DNA from: Lethocerus indicus
Taxonomy: Eukaryota > Arthropoda > Insecta > Hemiptera > Belostomatidae
DNA length: 64,000 nucleotides
Direction: 5' to 3'
Assembly: GCA_019843655.1 (NCBI GenBank)
Contig: JACDQD010000003.1
Location: 31,174,224 to 31,238,223, forward strand
In this document: in pieces, positions 31,282 through 44,300 of the stretch
Numbering within the stretch: the stretch's first letter is position 1
Layout of the letters: each line of letters opens with the position of its first letter
Made by a program: the position numbers and the translations under genes
Notes under the pieces: model-generated
Database searches by the model: none
What the model was told of the DNA's origin: nothing
Seen by the model: only the letters and a program-made list of their open reading frames with translations

Positions 31282-31507
31282 CAACGGTTACCAAAGTTTT
31301 TCGGTTTCTGGAGCCCTTAATAGATCAGCATTTTTCCGCGGCGCCACAGATTAAAACATTGGTCTATCTCAAGGCAACCTTTTATGTTAATAGTAGTTTT
31401 TCTTCATTTCCGATTCAGGATAGCATCGATATACCCTATACGTGATACGTTGTCTGTAATTTTATTTCATAATAAAATACCCCTATAGTGCAGTTTGGGA
31501 ATAGCTG
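31282..31507. mobile_element. hAT-like MITE, 226 bp, with 8 bp target duplication
   Basis: It is flanked by GTTTAGGA (31274-31281) and TTTTAGGA (31508-31515), seven of eight bases alike. The ends read CAACGGTTACCAAAG and, inverted, CAGCTATTCCCAAAC, which match at ten of fifteen positions and have the CA...CCAAA form of hAT termini. The interior has GGAGCCCTTAATAG and GCGGCGCCAC and no open frame. Confidence 0.7.
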
Positions 31508-31515
31508 TTTTAGGA

Positions 31516-32717
31516 CATTTTAGTCGACATGTCTTATTGTACAGATTTGCATAGTCATACCAAGTTTTTTTCGTTTATGTCCGCAATAAACTTTCAAATT
31601 AATGTACATACTAGAGCTTCCTCCTGCTACCCTGGGGGCTTGCAGATCCTCTCTACTGGGAGCTTACATGAACCATTATAAAACGGAAAGGGAGTGCAAA
31701 TGTTGCAAAATGTTTTTCGGTTACTAAATTAATTTATATATAAACATTTAATTTACTGTATCAATGTCTAAACATGCCAGGGAAAGTCACGAATTTCCTT
31801 TTAATAACAAATAAAAGGAAGATTCGATAAAGAGCAAGCGTAGCGATTCAAATTTTTTTTACAATGATGGTTGTATTTTCGAAGAAAATCTACTTCAGTA
31901 GTAAAAAAGGATCAAATTAACTTTGATAATCCAAGGGGATCCAAGCTCCGCCTACCCTTCCCCACCTAACGCGGTGGTACCAAAGTTTACTCATTTTTTC
32001 GCATTTTAAATATTTAATTATTAATATAAATAAAATCCCCCGTTTTCTATGTTTTAATATCCTCCCTACTTTTTAATATGCCGATACATTAGGCATTTAT
32101 GCGTCGTAAAAATTTAAATAAAATGTTAACAATTAAATACAAGTTTGCCCCAGCAAAAATCTGGCATTTTCCCAAATGTCCATCGATATATAAACCTTGT
32201 GTCTTAAATTTGTTTTACTTTTAAACACTAGATCACATATAGAAACTTTTGTTTCAATTTTAAAGAAGTAAGTTAGATTTAGACAATAAAATAAATGCCG
32301 ATTAAAATTCGGCAAAATTTAAAATGGAACGTGTTTTCAGGAAATAGCCGATTGGTATAAAACAGTTAGTTAAATTCTGAGAAAGGGGCCAAACGTTTGA
32401 TTTTTTTCTTTTTCAACGTAAAATATCCCATTGGTAATTTTCTATCAATGAAACGCTCGGCTTCGGTACAAAAATGTCAAATATCGGCCTTAACGGAAAA
32501 GTTATGAGGTTAACAAGTGTTTGAAAATAAAAACAAAGATGTGGTGGGGGGGTCCGCCATCATAGGTCTGTTGCAGTTCTCATTTAAATATTAGTCTATT
32601 TATTTATCTATATGTATTGTTTTTTTCCTAATTCGCGGTACCGAACCTGTTGGGGGATTGATTCGGACCGGGACGGAACAGAGAAAGGAGTTGATGAAGG
32701 GAATAATTGGGCGATAA
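31516..32717. other. Intergenic region before the ZAD zinc-finger gene
   Basis: AT-rich with no exon seen. Near 31940-31980 there is a GC-richer patch (AAGCTCCGCCTACCCTTCC). Its reverse complement shares the GGCGGAGCTT core with the paired repeats near 53450 and 55715. The final ~150 bp should contain the promoter and 5' UTR of the next gene, but I see no TATA box. Confidence 0.5.
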
Positions 32718-35700
32718 ATGGGTGAACTGTGCCGCCTCTGTGCACTTGAGAAGGATAACCTGGTCGGCATTTACGATGAAGAAGGGCACAGGCTGTGCTT
32801 AGAGTCGAAAGTGAAGAAATGTTTGAACATCGAGGTGAGTCGTAGGAATAGTTTATTTTCAGACTGCTGGCCCTTAGCCCTTGGGTGCTAGGGGACAGCT
32901 TGTTGTTTTGGGTCCCATTTATTTTCTTAAAATGAGATCTGACATTTCTATTTTTCCGTTGCCCTTCGGTTCTACAGCTCTTGTTGGGATCCTATGAGTT
33001 TAAGATTGTGATTCCTGTTCTGTGAGTTATGTGCCAACATTTATATATGTCATACTACTATGCTGTCATACTACTGCAACATGTTGGTACACTATTAACA
33101 GTACTACTGAATACTGAAATAAAAATTGCATGTTCCAAACACTTGTGGGCCTCCCCCTCTCCCATTTAACACTCGAACCGATAAGTTAAACTATCTTTAA
33201 AGTTCATACTTTAAACCTTTGCACCATCCGAATATAGTTTCTTGTTTTTCTTTTCTCGTTACAGTTAACAAACAAGACCAACCTACCGAAGAGAGTCTGT
33301 CTGGAATGCTGCACGAAACTGGACGCTTTTAATGAGTTCTTGGAGAACAGCCTGAACGCGCAAACAACTCTGTGCATGTTGTTCCCTGAAATTGACAAAA
33401 ATGAAGAGATGAACAACAGTTCGGATCTCAAAGTGGTACTTTCTCAGTTTCAATCTTGTCCAGATTTAAAAGGCAATTTGGGTCTTGACATCGGTCAAAT
33501 GGTCCATCTTGTTTTAGGACTTCAAAGAACTTGATATCACCGAAGAAGATGAATTCGAAGACCTGGAACATAAAGAAGTTGGTGTAGAACAGGAGGAGGG
33601 TATTTATACTGAAAGTGATAAATTGAACGGATCTCTGGAATTTGAGGAAAATAATTTAAGCGATAAAGAATGTAAGTTAATGAATTTTAAAAAGCTTTAT
33701 TTGTTATTTTTCTTTGGATTAACACATCTAATGTTTTCAAGATCGTGAATAACACTTTGGTTCTGGGACAAATACTAAATATACTCTGAAATGGGTGAAA
33801 TTGTAGAAGAAATTTGTGTAAATCATGTCATTTAATAATAAATCAAGTTCAATAAAAGCTGGGCTGTGGAATCATTTGAACACCTACCAATTCTAACTCT
33901 GATTTTAAGAATTTTAAAAATTTCAACTGATTATTTTTTATGCATATTTGATTATGTTTGTTAGTGATGTTCTCCAGAATATTTGGGTGACAGTGTTGTG
34001 TATATACTTCTTTTATATTTTCCAATTTTTATTTCTTCTCTATGAACCTTCAAAACTTAACTAAGTTCAACATTCTTTGTCCACCCAACTACTTTGGAGG
34101 GGAACAAAATTAAGAGTACCCCAGCAAATATTTAAGCAGATACCTGTGAATACTATCATTCTTGTGCCTGGCTCCACTTGCTAATATGGTTTTATACTGA
34201 TTTTGGCTTCTCCCCTTCTTCAGTAGCCATACGTCAGTAGATTAGTGAAGAACTTCAGAATGTTAATGGGGCATTCTACCTGTACTGTTACTGTGGGCCA
34301 CACATTAGAATTTAGTTTTATTCTTAATGCGAATTAAATGCATACACGGACAATAGTTTGAAATATCATTAATCATTAGGGTTTAAATAACTTTTTCCCC
34401 TCATATTCCATGACTGCCGCTTCAATAAGTGCTTCCGATAAAATAAAGTCTACACATCGCTTAATGAAGTTAAAGCGGTGCTTAATTGCTTCTCAGCTTC
34501 CAAATGCAAGAAGACAATGCCCGTACATTGTTGTTCTGATAAAGGATTCAACAAAAGCAAACGTAATATAAAGAATAAACTGACCGTCATCGGCAACAAG
34601 TCGGAAAATGAAGAAACAACTGATACTGAGTTAGAGAACATTAATAAATCATCAGAATGGGATCCACAAAATTGGCTCTGTTCAGACTGCTCAGAGGTTA
34701 GTATTTTATTTTATTATCAGAGGTAGAAATAGATTTTTAAAAAACATAACTACCCATTAAAATGATATAAGGCCAAAATTCAAGTCTTGTTTGTATTTCT
34801 GTTAGCATTTTTTAAACATATTTCAATATACTTTAATGTCACAATGTGCTCTAGTGTAATAAAATAAATATTATTTTTTTAAATAGCTTGCACTAATGAA
34901 AACATTATTTTTTTAAATAAACAAATGGATACAATTTTTTTATTCAAAGCAGTAATAACATGGTTATTAATAACATGTATGATTGCAATAAATACACAGT
35001 GCAAAATTTAAATCTCCCTTTAACTGTGCATTGTGTTGGTGTGAACTTTGCAGGAATTTCACAATGTCGAAGACCTGAGGCTCCATCACACCACTGAGCA
35101 CAAACAGGAGGCCAGATATATGTGTGCTGTCTGTTCGAAACAGTTTCTCTTGTACAGTGGTTTTGTTTCGCACTTGAAACGGCATAAAAATGGCCTGAAG
35201 TATAAGTGAGTAGCGATTAACATTTTTTAACATGAAATTACCTAGAAAATAACAGGAAAAGAAAAATAAACTGTCAAGGCTCCATATATTCACTCGGTTA
35301 TTTCAAATATGCCAATAAAGAAGTTTGTCCTTTAGCTCCTTTATCTGTCCACATATAATGGTTGATCATTGAACATTATATTAGTTAAATTAGAAATGTA
35401 TCAGTAACGAGCATTGAATTTATTTAAATTTATTTGAATTTATTTATATATATTTATCTGTTTATTGCTTGTATCTTAATGCATACTTAGTTTGTAATCT
35501 TGAATGGAATGACAAAATAGTCCTAAATATGTCTGAGAAAGGGAAACATTAATGTATTATATGTGTTGAGTACTTTTATATTAGTTCAAAAAAGCTTTAA
35601 TGTAAATTAAACACACACACACACACAATATTATTTAGATAATTCAATATTCGATGTCATTATTTTTATAGTTGTGATGAGTGCGGGAGAGGTTTCTCGA

Positions 35701-37729
35701 ACAAGAAGGTTTTGGATTCTCACCGAACAACTCATTCAGATTCGAGGCCTTTTGTCTGTCAACAGTGCGGTAAAGCATTCCGCCAACAGAACGCGTTGTT
35801 TGTACACAGCAGGTGTCACTTGCCTGAAGACATTAAGAATAAGTACCAGTGCGACCAGTGCGACAAGAGGTTATTGTATTTTTTTTATTTATATATTATA
35901 TATACTGTTCTGATATTATTATTAGGTGTATAAGTAATACGATATTACTTCAAGTGCAATCCATTCGTATAATCCTCTGAGTGTTTATATCGGGGAAAGA
36001 AAGGATTTTTAGCCTTTAATATCTCTAAAAATGCCTGGGATGTTGATTAGCCTTGAATTATTAATCATCTGTAGGACCATTAGACAAGCATCTGATTCTA
36101 AATATTTAGAATCCAAGCTTCTAATTATTAATCCCTTAGTCTATTTCTGAACCCTTAAAGGTATTCACAACAGTTTGTGAACTTCCACAATTTCTGCCTC
36201 CTCTATATATTTGTTTGGTCCCAGAAGCTGCCACAGAGCCTAGGCCCTTCTTTAAAAATAAATGTCCAATGGAGAACAGAAAGTTTGAATGAGTGATTAT
36301 ATTTATTGCAGACATTATTATCGACTGATAAACTGCTATGTATCAATGGATGATATTTTTTTCTGCCTCAGGTTTTCAACGAAGCCCAATTTGGTGACTC
36401 ACAAGCGTATCCACACTGGTGTTAGGAATTTTACGTGCGACCAATGCGGCAAGAGTTTCATCCAGAAGGGGAATCTCGATGCCCACCTCCTCACGCACTC
36501 TCACGACAAACCGTTCTCGTGCGAATTGTGCGATAAAACGTACGTACAAAACAACGCCTACAGTATCAAATTGAGTTTGTTGTAAATCTATCGTTTGGTA
36601 TAATTCATTGGTAAACTGAAGGTTCAAAACCGGAATGCAGTTGAGGAAACATCATTCTGTTCATACGGGTGCGAAACCCCACCAGTGCGATGTCTGTGGG
36701 AGGTTGTTCAGGGAGAGGGGGACCCTGAGGGAACATCACAGGATACACACCGGGGCAATGCCGTTCACATGTGAATACTGCGGCAAAGCATTCAGATTCA
36801 AAGGCATTCTAACAGTAAGCGAAATAATTATCAAGTTATATACTGTAGTTTTCTGTATCTTCTGTCTCCGGTTCGGTCTTTCGATAGATCGGTTTCGGTC
36901 GCTAACCTTCTTCAGTAACTTTTCAATAGGTCTAGCAAAATATTGAACCGGTGAGTGGATACAGAAAATTTTTTCTCCAGGATTAAATACCTGACATTTT
37001 CTACGGATGTTAGCTCGTAAGCTAGTCCATAAGTAGAAGAAATAAGCACTCACTCCGATCATGTAAAATACATATTGGCCTTGGCACACTTGTGCCATAT
37101 AAATATTGTTTGTTCCTTTGCCATCTTCAGTAGCAGTGTGTGTCACTTTGGCACATGGGTCACACTCGTACTGCCCGAAAGCACGACAAAAGACTGAACC
37201 GGCGAGAAGAAATAAAATTTACAGTATTCCAAACACTCGGAGATAACAAATCGGGTATTCCTGTAAATTTGATTAGACCCACAGAAGGCAGCACACGGGC
37301 GAGAGGCCGTACTCGTGTGTCGAGTGCCAACACCACTTCACCAACTGGCCCAACTACAACAAGCACATGAAGAGGAGGCACGGCGTCGACACCAGCAGGT
37401 CGACCAGGGACGGAGGCGGAGCTGTGGCCGGAGGGGGCGCCGCTCACCAGGTTCTCCCACCGGCTCATCCACCACCCCCGCCCCCACCACCGCCACCGCC
37501 ACCGCCACCCCCGCCACCACTCTACCATCACCACCAACACCACCACCACCACCACCAGGAGGATCTCCAACAGCCTCACCCGCCGCCGCCGCCGCCACCG
37601 CGCCACGACCTCTACTCCGGCCTCCAACCGGCACCGCACGTACCGCCGTACGTACCGTACAATGTATACGCCCTGGCCCAAGCGGCGCCCGCAGATCAGC
37701 CATCGCCCATCGACATCATGCACAGCTAA
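32718..37729 (+). CDS. ZAD and ten-finger C2H2 transcription factor (600 aa)
   Basis: Exons: 32718-32834, 33265-33432, 33518-33671, 34497-34696, 35054-35205, 35672-35869, 36372-36539, 36622-36814, 37277-37729. The frame is continuous through all nine. The N-terminus is a ZAD dimerisation domain: CRLC in exon 1 and CLECC in exon 2 supply the paired cysteines. An acidic linker follows (exons 3-4). Ten C2H2 fingers run from [20 protein letters not shown] to [20 protein letters not shown], with TGA/TGE-type linkers between the later ones. The C-terminus is a Pro- and His-rich tail (37455-37610). ZAD factors are DNA-binding regulators expanded in insects. I cannot assign an orthologue or target. 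The last intron is almost filled by a foldback element. Confidence 0.92.
36845..37260. mobile_element. Foldback-element family, older copy in ZAD zinc-finger gene intron
   Basis: The left part contains GTCTCCGGTTCGGTC, GATAGATCGGTTTCGGTCGC and CTTCTTCAGTAA. The right part contains GCCATCTTCAGTAGC, AACCGGCGAGAAG and TTTACAGTATTCCAAACACT, ending GGGTATTC. The arms have diverged, and the centre carries unrelated sequence. It occupies nearly the whole last intron and stops about 16 bp before the acceptor at 37276. Confidence 0.7.
37455..37610 (+). repeat. Pro/His low-complexity coding tract (CCN/CAC repeats)
   Basis: The end of the ZAD gene encodes a run of about 17 prolines, then a His/Gln run ([11 protein letters not shown]), then another seven prolines. 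The DNA is a CCG/CCA/CAC triplet repeat likely to vary in length. It also creates long open frames on both strands that are not genes. Confidence 0.85.
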
Positions 37730-39300
37730 CTCTGGCCGACCACCGCCATTTTCTTATTTCGGAGCTCATCCACTTCCCTCTACGTGCTTGTTCAGTCCAG
37801 GCATTATATTCATTAAACGAGGAGATACTTATGCACTTAAGTACAACAAAGGTATTTATTCCTTGAGAGGTTTTAATAACAAATATGTTTAATTTGTTTA
37901 AAACAGCCCTTTTCACTTATTTAGCAGACTCTGTCAGAAACAAAACTATATAACATCATTGTTCTATCGCTTTGTTCAATTTTAAGTGTTTTTTTGTGGG
38001 GTAACTTTTACCACAAATAATCCTTTTACAATTTTTCAGAATTGTAATAAATGTAAATGCTTTTTTAATGAAATTCCAATGGAGATCATGAACCAAACAA
38101 GCAAAAAGAGGGAATTCAGAAATGCATGCCTCATGCGATTATTGTTTGCTTCTATTATTTGGGGTTTTAATTTGAAAAAAGTATTTATTTCTCTAGATTA
38201 TTGCAGCAATTTTTTCAGTGCAATATGACCGTACTCTGGTAAACCGAGGTCCATGGCTCAATTATTATTGTCTACAAAAATATATTTTACTGTGTTATGA
38301 TATACTGTATTTATTCGATAAGTTCGTCCATATACGTTCCTCATTTACGTATTCTGTGTTACTAATGTATCATTTTGTATATTTTTATTAACATTATTAT
38401 TATGTATGTTGCCCTTGCTTTAATTAGTATATTTTACTCTTCTATTATAAATGTATATCTGTACATCTGTCAAGAAGCATTCTTGAAACCAAATTCTTTC
38501 ATTTACACCGAAAAGTTATACTGAAAATGTTATACTGAACATTTGAATTTGGGGGAAAGTGTTAAATGGATTAATTTGCAACTAATTTGCACTAGGAGAC
38601 TATTGTATTTAATAGTTCCCACTAAATACAGGTTTACAATTTGTTTATAATATGTACTGGTGAAAATGTGTGGATGAATTTTGTGTTTTATGCTGATTGA
38701 CATTGATTATAATTGGAAATATAGGCTGTAAATTGATATTTTGTAAAGGGTATCTGTAATAATACTTATTGTTAAAATATGTAAACATTTTCTTAAAAAA
38801 AAGTAAATAAAAACAAGAAAAAATGAATTACCAGAAAAAGATATTGTTACCTTTAATAAAGTGTAAATAAACATTGTACTACTATCTGTTTTGTGAATTG
38901 TATCAACTTATTTTGATGTGCAAAATATTTTTTTTAGATAGTTTTATATAAATTAAAAAAGAAAAAGTTGTAACTGGACCAGTTTAGTATTTATACCTTC
39001 TGAATCCCAAAACAGGTTGGTATTATGTTTGTAGAATTTTGTAATTTTAATTTAAGGCTCAGGATTAAAACTGTGTAGACTAAGCAGGCAAGAAATGATA
39101 AAATAAATTATATTATATAATGTACAATTTATTCTATAAAATTATTACAATTATAACATGAAATCATGATCAAAAATGGTGCAAAACTATTAGGTATACT
39201 TATAAATACTTATAATACCAATTAGCCTTTAAAAAAATATATCTTATTTGTAAAAAATATACATATGTAAAGTCCTTTCTGTTACTATACTAGTAACAAG
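37730..39300. other. 3' UTR of the ZAD gene and intergenic DNA
   Basis: AT-rich with no exon. AATAAA motifs at about 38856-38875 (CTTTAATAAAGTGTAAATAAA) are plausible polyadenylation sites, giving a 3' UTR of up to 1.1 kb. Confidence 0.5.
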
Positions 39301-39302
39301 AA

Positions 39303-39304
<2 letters not shown>

Positions 39305-39373
<69 letters not shown>
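39305..39373. repeat. (TA)n(CA)n microsatellite abutting the mariner-type element
   Basis: About 24 TA units run into about 11 CA units that stop at the left terminal repeat of the transposon. With the (TA)n on the other side it makes a microsatellite sandwich around the insertion. Confidence 0.9.
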
Positions 39374-39375
<2 letters not shown>

Positions 39376-40751
39376 GAGGGGTCCAAAAAAATGTATCCAC
39401 TGTTTAACAGTCTTTAACTTGCAAATAAATTGACCGAGTTGTCTCATTTTTGATGAAAGTGTAGCTTAAAGTCCAACTTAAAGATATCACTGTAGGTGTT
39501 CAAAATGGTCACCATTAACATCCACACACAGACGATGCCGCTGAACTGCAGCACGAACTACTGACTGCAATGTATTCAGTTGGATATTTGCACATGAATG
39601 TACGATGGATTCTCGAAGTTCATCCAATGTGCGTGGCTTTTGTCGATAAACGACGTCCTTTAGTGTTCCCCACAGGTAAAAGTCCAGAGGAGTTAAGTCT
39701 GGGGAACGTGGTGGATACTCTACAGCACCTCTACGGCCTATCCATCTTCCTGGTAGATTTTCGTCGAGATAAGCCCTAACACAATTTTGGTAGTGGGCTG
39801 GGGCACCATCTTGTTGAAAATAAAATCTTTCGTCTCCATACAAGTCCCGGATGGCAGGTAAAATGGATGTTTGAAGCTTGTGAAGGTACACCTCACCGGT
39901 AACTGTGCCGTCAAAGAAGAATGGCCCAATCAAGCCCCGGTAGGACAACCCACACCACACATTTACTCCTGACAAATTCTCGTCTTTGTCTGCATGGCCG
40001 TTCGGATTTTCCCAGTAGATGCAATTGTGGCGATTTACTGTACCATTGAGGTTGAACTGTGCCTCATCAGACCACACAATCATCTCTGCAAACTCTTCAT
40101 CGTTGCGCACCATGTTATTAAACCACTCGCTGTACTCCATTCTGCGATCTGGGTCGTCCTCATTCATTGCGTGTAGCAATGTTGGAATGTTCCACTTCCC
40201 CTTTGCTGTCTTCAAAATTCGCCCAACACTTGAGCGACTCATTCCAGTTTCACGGGCACACTGTCTCGCAGACTTCTGCGGTGAGCGAGTCAATTGCTGT
40301 AACACAAGATGGGAGTTAGCTGGACTTGTTACTGTTACAGGTCGTCCAGATCGTTGTTTGTGTACATCTTTAACACAGTCTTTGGCTTCAAATTTGTCTC
40401 GAATGCGACGAATCGTTAAACGTGTCGGTGGCTTTGTGTGATACTCATTTCGCCACTGCCGTTGAACCTCATTAATGTTTTCGTACTTAAAATACCACTT
40501 CAAAACTGACTTCCTTTCATCGAATGTAAGCCTTGCGCCATCCATGATTCCTCGAGTAACAAGGTACAACTGACAACTAAACACTGACTATCTGGCGACT
40601 GTCATCTGACAAAACAAAACGACGCAATATAACGCTTGTATGGCGCGATTGCCGGAACTACAAACTATAACACTACCAAAAATGAGACAACTCCGTCAAT
40701 TAGTTTCCAAGTTATGGACTTTTAAACAATGGATACATTTTTTTAGACCCC

Positions 40752-40755
<4 letters not shown>
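39374..40755 (-). mobile_element. Complete Tc1/mariner-superfamily transposon (about 1,382 bp)
   Basis: The terminal inverted repeats start CAGAGGGGTC at both ends and match imperfectly over about 75-80 bp (shared AAAAAAATGTATCCA, and GTTGTCTCATTTTT at the inner edge). The right end is followed by TATA, fitting a TA target. The left side is a CA repeat, so the duplication is not clean there. Between the repeats is one uninterrupted transposase gene. The intact frame and ends point to recent activity. Confidence 0.9.
39487..40545 (-). CDS. Mariner/Tc1-type transposase, intact (352 aa)
   Basis: It cuts and joins DNA at the element's terminal repeats. The start was chosen at MDGARLTFDERKSVLKWYF (40545); an upstream in-frame ATG at 40584 would add 13 residues. 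The N-terminal helix-turn-helix region ends near RIRDKF, with a TRSPQKSARQ second helix-turn-helix. The catalytic acidic residues lie in WSDEAQFNL, YFQQDGAPAHY and PPRSPDLTPLDFYLWG. By my count 36 residues separate the second and third Asp, close to but not equal to the classic DD34D. It ends with GDHFEHLQ and has no stops or frameshifts. Confidence 0.93.
   Translation of the reverse strand: MDGARLTFDERKSVLKWYFKYENINEVQRQWRNEYHTKPPTRLTIRRIRDKFEAKDCVKDVHKQRSGRPVTVTSPANSHLVLQQLTRSPQKSARQCARETGMSRSSVGRILKTAKGKWNIPTLLHAMNEDDPDRRMEYSEWFNNMVRNDEEFAEMIVWSDEAQFNLNGTVNRHNCIYWENPNGHADKDENLSGVNVWCGLSYRGLIGPFFFDGTVTGEVYLHKLQTSILPAIRDLYGDERFYFQQDGAPAHYQNCVRAYLDENLPGRWIGRRGAVEYPPRSPDLTPLDFYLWGTLKDVVYRQKPRTLDELRESIVHSCANIQLNTLQSVVRAAVQRHRLCVDVNGDHFEHLQ

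Positions 40756-40815
<60 letters not shown>
40756..40815. repeat. (TA)n microsatellite on the right flank of the transposon
   Basis: About 28 TA units begin at the right terminal repeat. TA is also the target dinucleotide of this transposon class. Confidence 0.9.
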
Positions 40816-40821
<6 letters not shown>

Positions 40822-41356
40822 ACATGCACAGTTTCGTTATAAAATTGATATGCTGATGTTGTGCAAGTTAAAAAAAACCTACTTAAAACCGTCTTTTAAC
40901 GTATCAGCAGATTTATTTGCATCATAAGTCATTTTAGTAGGAATATTGTCTCGACTGATATCTGAAAAATTAACGATTCAATGATTTTGGTAGTCAGGAA
41001 TGGAAATTGTGAATTTTATTGTTTAGTTATGTATGAGTATTTTTCACATATCCAGACTAATTTTCTTTTATTCTCAGACATATATTTTGAACTAATGATA
41101 TACTCGAATTTGTAGGTATATTTCTCATCGCAGTGGGAGATGTTGGCACCCCTGGTGGGTAGACGTTTGGCTCACAAATGCGTTTTTGAGCGGTCCTATA
41201 CCATTTCCAAGTCAGTTTCAATTTGTTTTATCCAAGGGTGACCGTCAAAGGTAAGCCTTTATTTCTTAGTATATTTTTTTTACAACTACCTCCTGGCCGT
41301 TTAATACATTCAAGTCCGTTCACGTTTTGCTCTTCTATTTTAGTTTTTTTCTGGTA
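40816..41356 (+). promoter_or_regulatory. Upstream region and probable 5' UTR exon of Mcm10
   Basis: The first ~270 bp are AT-rich. A GC-richer block ends with GACCGTCAAAG and a GTAAGC donor at 41251. An acceptor TTTTAG at 41338-41343 precedes the coding exon by 13 bp. This predicts a noncoding first exon ending at 41250 and a 93 bp intron. The transcription start is not visible. Confidence 0.5.
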
Positions 41357-44300
41357 ATGGAATTAAGTGATTTGGACTTACTGGCAAGTCTTTTAGATGA
41401 AGACGAAGCAGAAGATGGAGTGCGGGACGGCGTCGTCGAAGAAATTATTTCCCCAGTGCCGGCCGCTGCAAATAAAAATGCCCCGGACAACAGTGAAATA
41501 CACAAAGGGGATACGGACTCTTCGGATGACGAGGACAATAAATATTTCGAATCGTCGAATTACAACAGTTTCGGTCGGTCGATCAAGCAGAAACTTAAAG
41601 AGATGGACATGTCGCATAGGGACAGATTGATTGATAGTGCGAAACCATGGCAAAGGTTTGCCAATAATTCCGCTACTACCGACAGGCTAAAAACCTCCGG
41701 TAACAGTGAAACAACAGATGACAAAATCGGTGGTACAAAATTCTGTATTCCGACCAAGTCTCCGGGCGCACCCAAAGGCGACGTGTACACTGAACCCATA
41801 TTCGGAATTCGGTTGATGTAAGTCTGGACATTTATGCAGTAAACTACAAAATGTAACTGAGCTGTTGGTTTCCCTTAAGACCCTCAATATGAGTTTATTG
41901 TTATAATTAATGTGGTAACAAATTAGCAAAATTTCAATCTGGAATTCTGTAATCGCTCCCCTAAGCCTATTAAATCTAGTTTAACATGCAATCATTAGCG
42001 TTAACGGTGACACACTTTTTCTAAATGAATTGACTGAATATTTTAGACCATAATCAAGAATCATAATTAAATTTAACTCATTGCATACCGCTTCGAATAC
42101 ATTGGTGCATGTCGGGGACATTAGTTTGTAAGTTAGTCGTAAGTAAGGACATTGATATGAGATTGTTATAATTCTTTAACGCATTTTCCTTTTCCAGAAA
42201 CCCTGTCATATCGTCGGCAGCTCTCAAAGAAAAAATGGCGGGAAAAGTTCCGATTGCTTTTTCAAAGGTGAAACGTCACGTCGCCCATGGTGATCTGAAA
42301 ACCGATTGGGTCATTGGTGGAGTGATTGTGAGCAAATCCCAGCCGAAAGTGTCTCAGAAGGTATTTTTTTCAAATTGTTTTCGGTTCAATTTCAACCCTA
42401 TGTTTTTAAACAGGTTTTCAACTGGGTAAAATTTTACTGCCTTCAAACAAGAATAGTTATATTCGTTATTCAAATGTAAGTAGTTTATTCGAGTAAAAGT
42501 AATAGTAATTATATTTTATATAAGCTAACCAGGCCTGGATGGGTAAACCGGGGATTTGTTCTATGACCGATTAGATTAAGCCTAGTTTTGTCCTTTTTAA
42601 TGCTAGACATACTTAAAGGCGTATAAAACTATAGAACAATTTTTTTACAAAGTTTTTTTATGTTGTAGTATTTAACTTACCTCAGTATTAATGTCCAGTA
42701 TTATAGGCTTTTTAATCATATTTTTTATACCTACTGAAATGAATGTGTAGGTTTACTATTTGTGATCATATACTATTGTATCATCACTGGAAATAGATGC
42801 GGTCAGTATTTAGAAATGTCAGTATTTTTAAAGCTTTTATTATGTAAATTTATTTTTAATTTTTTACCCCAGGGTTCTAAGTATATGATTTGGAAATTGA
42901 GCGACTTGACAGACAAACTGTTTACAGTTTCCATGTTCCTATTTGGGAAAAGCTACGATAAACTGTGGAAAACTACCGTTGGCACAGTTGTTGGAGTGTT
43001 GAACCCGAATGTTCTTGATAAGAAGTAAGAAAAACAATTATATTCCTTGTTCTGACATTGTGCAATGTTGACAAAATGGCAATACTTGAAGTCAAATCAA
43101 TAATGTATTACTGTACCTGAACTAATTCACTTCCATTTTTTTTAATGGCAATAAAACTTATTTAGTGATACAAAATATACGCATTTATAATAAAATTTCA
43201 TGCGCTATCATAAAAAGAAATTAAGGGAAAATGACAGAATATCCTTAATATGTGTTCATTCGTTAATTAGTGCAATATTACCTGCTGTCTAATTTGTGAA
43301 TGTTCCATATATAAAATGTTCATCAAAATGTTAGTGCCAACTGTGGAAAATATGCAAGTAGAAAGGAAATGAGATACAATTTTTCAATACGATTGTTTAA
43401 TAATAATAATAATGTGCTAATAAAAGAACTACTCATAATAATAATTATTGTGTAGGTGATATAATAAATATGTTTTTATTTTATTTATATTATATATTAA
43501 TATAATATTTTCTTGTCATTCCAGCGATAAAAGTAGTGATGAAGCTTCGCTGTCTATCTTCAATCCGGATCAAGTAATGATTTGGGGCCAGTCTAAAGAC
43601 TTGGGAATCTGTAAAGGAAAGTAAGTGTTTATAGAACAATAAATAACATAAATGTTCTTTTTGTTTATAAAAAAATGTATTTTTACATGTGTTTATGCTC
43701 TTTTTCACGAGTAGTACAAACGTTATTCTGGCGATTTAATCTAAACCAAACTAATAATATAGTATTTTTGCTATATTATCTGAGGATTAAATAATAATTG
43801 GAGCCATTTGGTTAGGCAGATTTATAAAAAATTTAGCTAAGAGCAATTTATGCATAATACAAACAGCAAGAGAAAATAATTTGGTAAATATTGAAGAATA
43901 GTCTTGACATTTATGGGATTGAGGAAGTTGAGGGAGGTTTTTACCTTCGCAAAACTGTTTTAGACCACAAAACTGGAATATTATAAATTGTTTTCAGGCG
44001 AAAAGATGGTGAAAAATGTTACAATTTCGTGAATAGAAGCCTGTGCGAGTTCTGTATTCATCACGTTCAATCCGAGTACAGGAAATTCATTGGTCGTTCA
44101 GAACTTCAGGCTTCGACATGCGGTGGCCTCGTCAATCTCAGAAACAAGGTTTTGGGAAAAAACGAGGTATTTTACAATTTCATCTACAAATTTATTTACC
44201 CTTATTAAATTGTTTGTCCACTAGTCCAGTTTGGCCGTAGCTTAGATTTATTACAATGTAAGTAGATAGAATACAGGAATGGGCAAATGCATGCTTCTTC

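Noticed and set aside
37160..37723. Long minus-strand frames rich in Arg, Val and Gly opposite the ZAD gene tail
   Set aside because: They arise from the CCN/CAC repeat that encodes the Pro/His tail on the plus strand.
40019..40441. Plus-strand open frames inside the mariner-type element
   Set aside because: Antisense to the intact transposase, with no recognisable protein.
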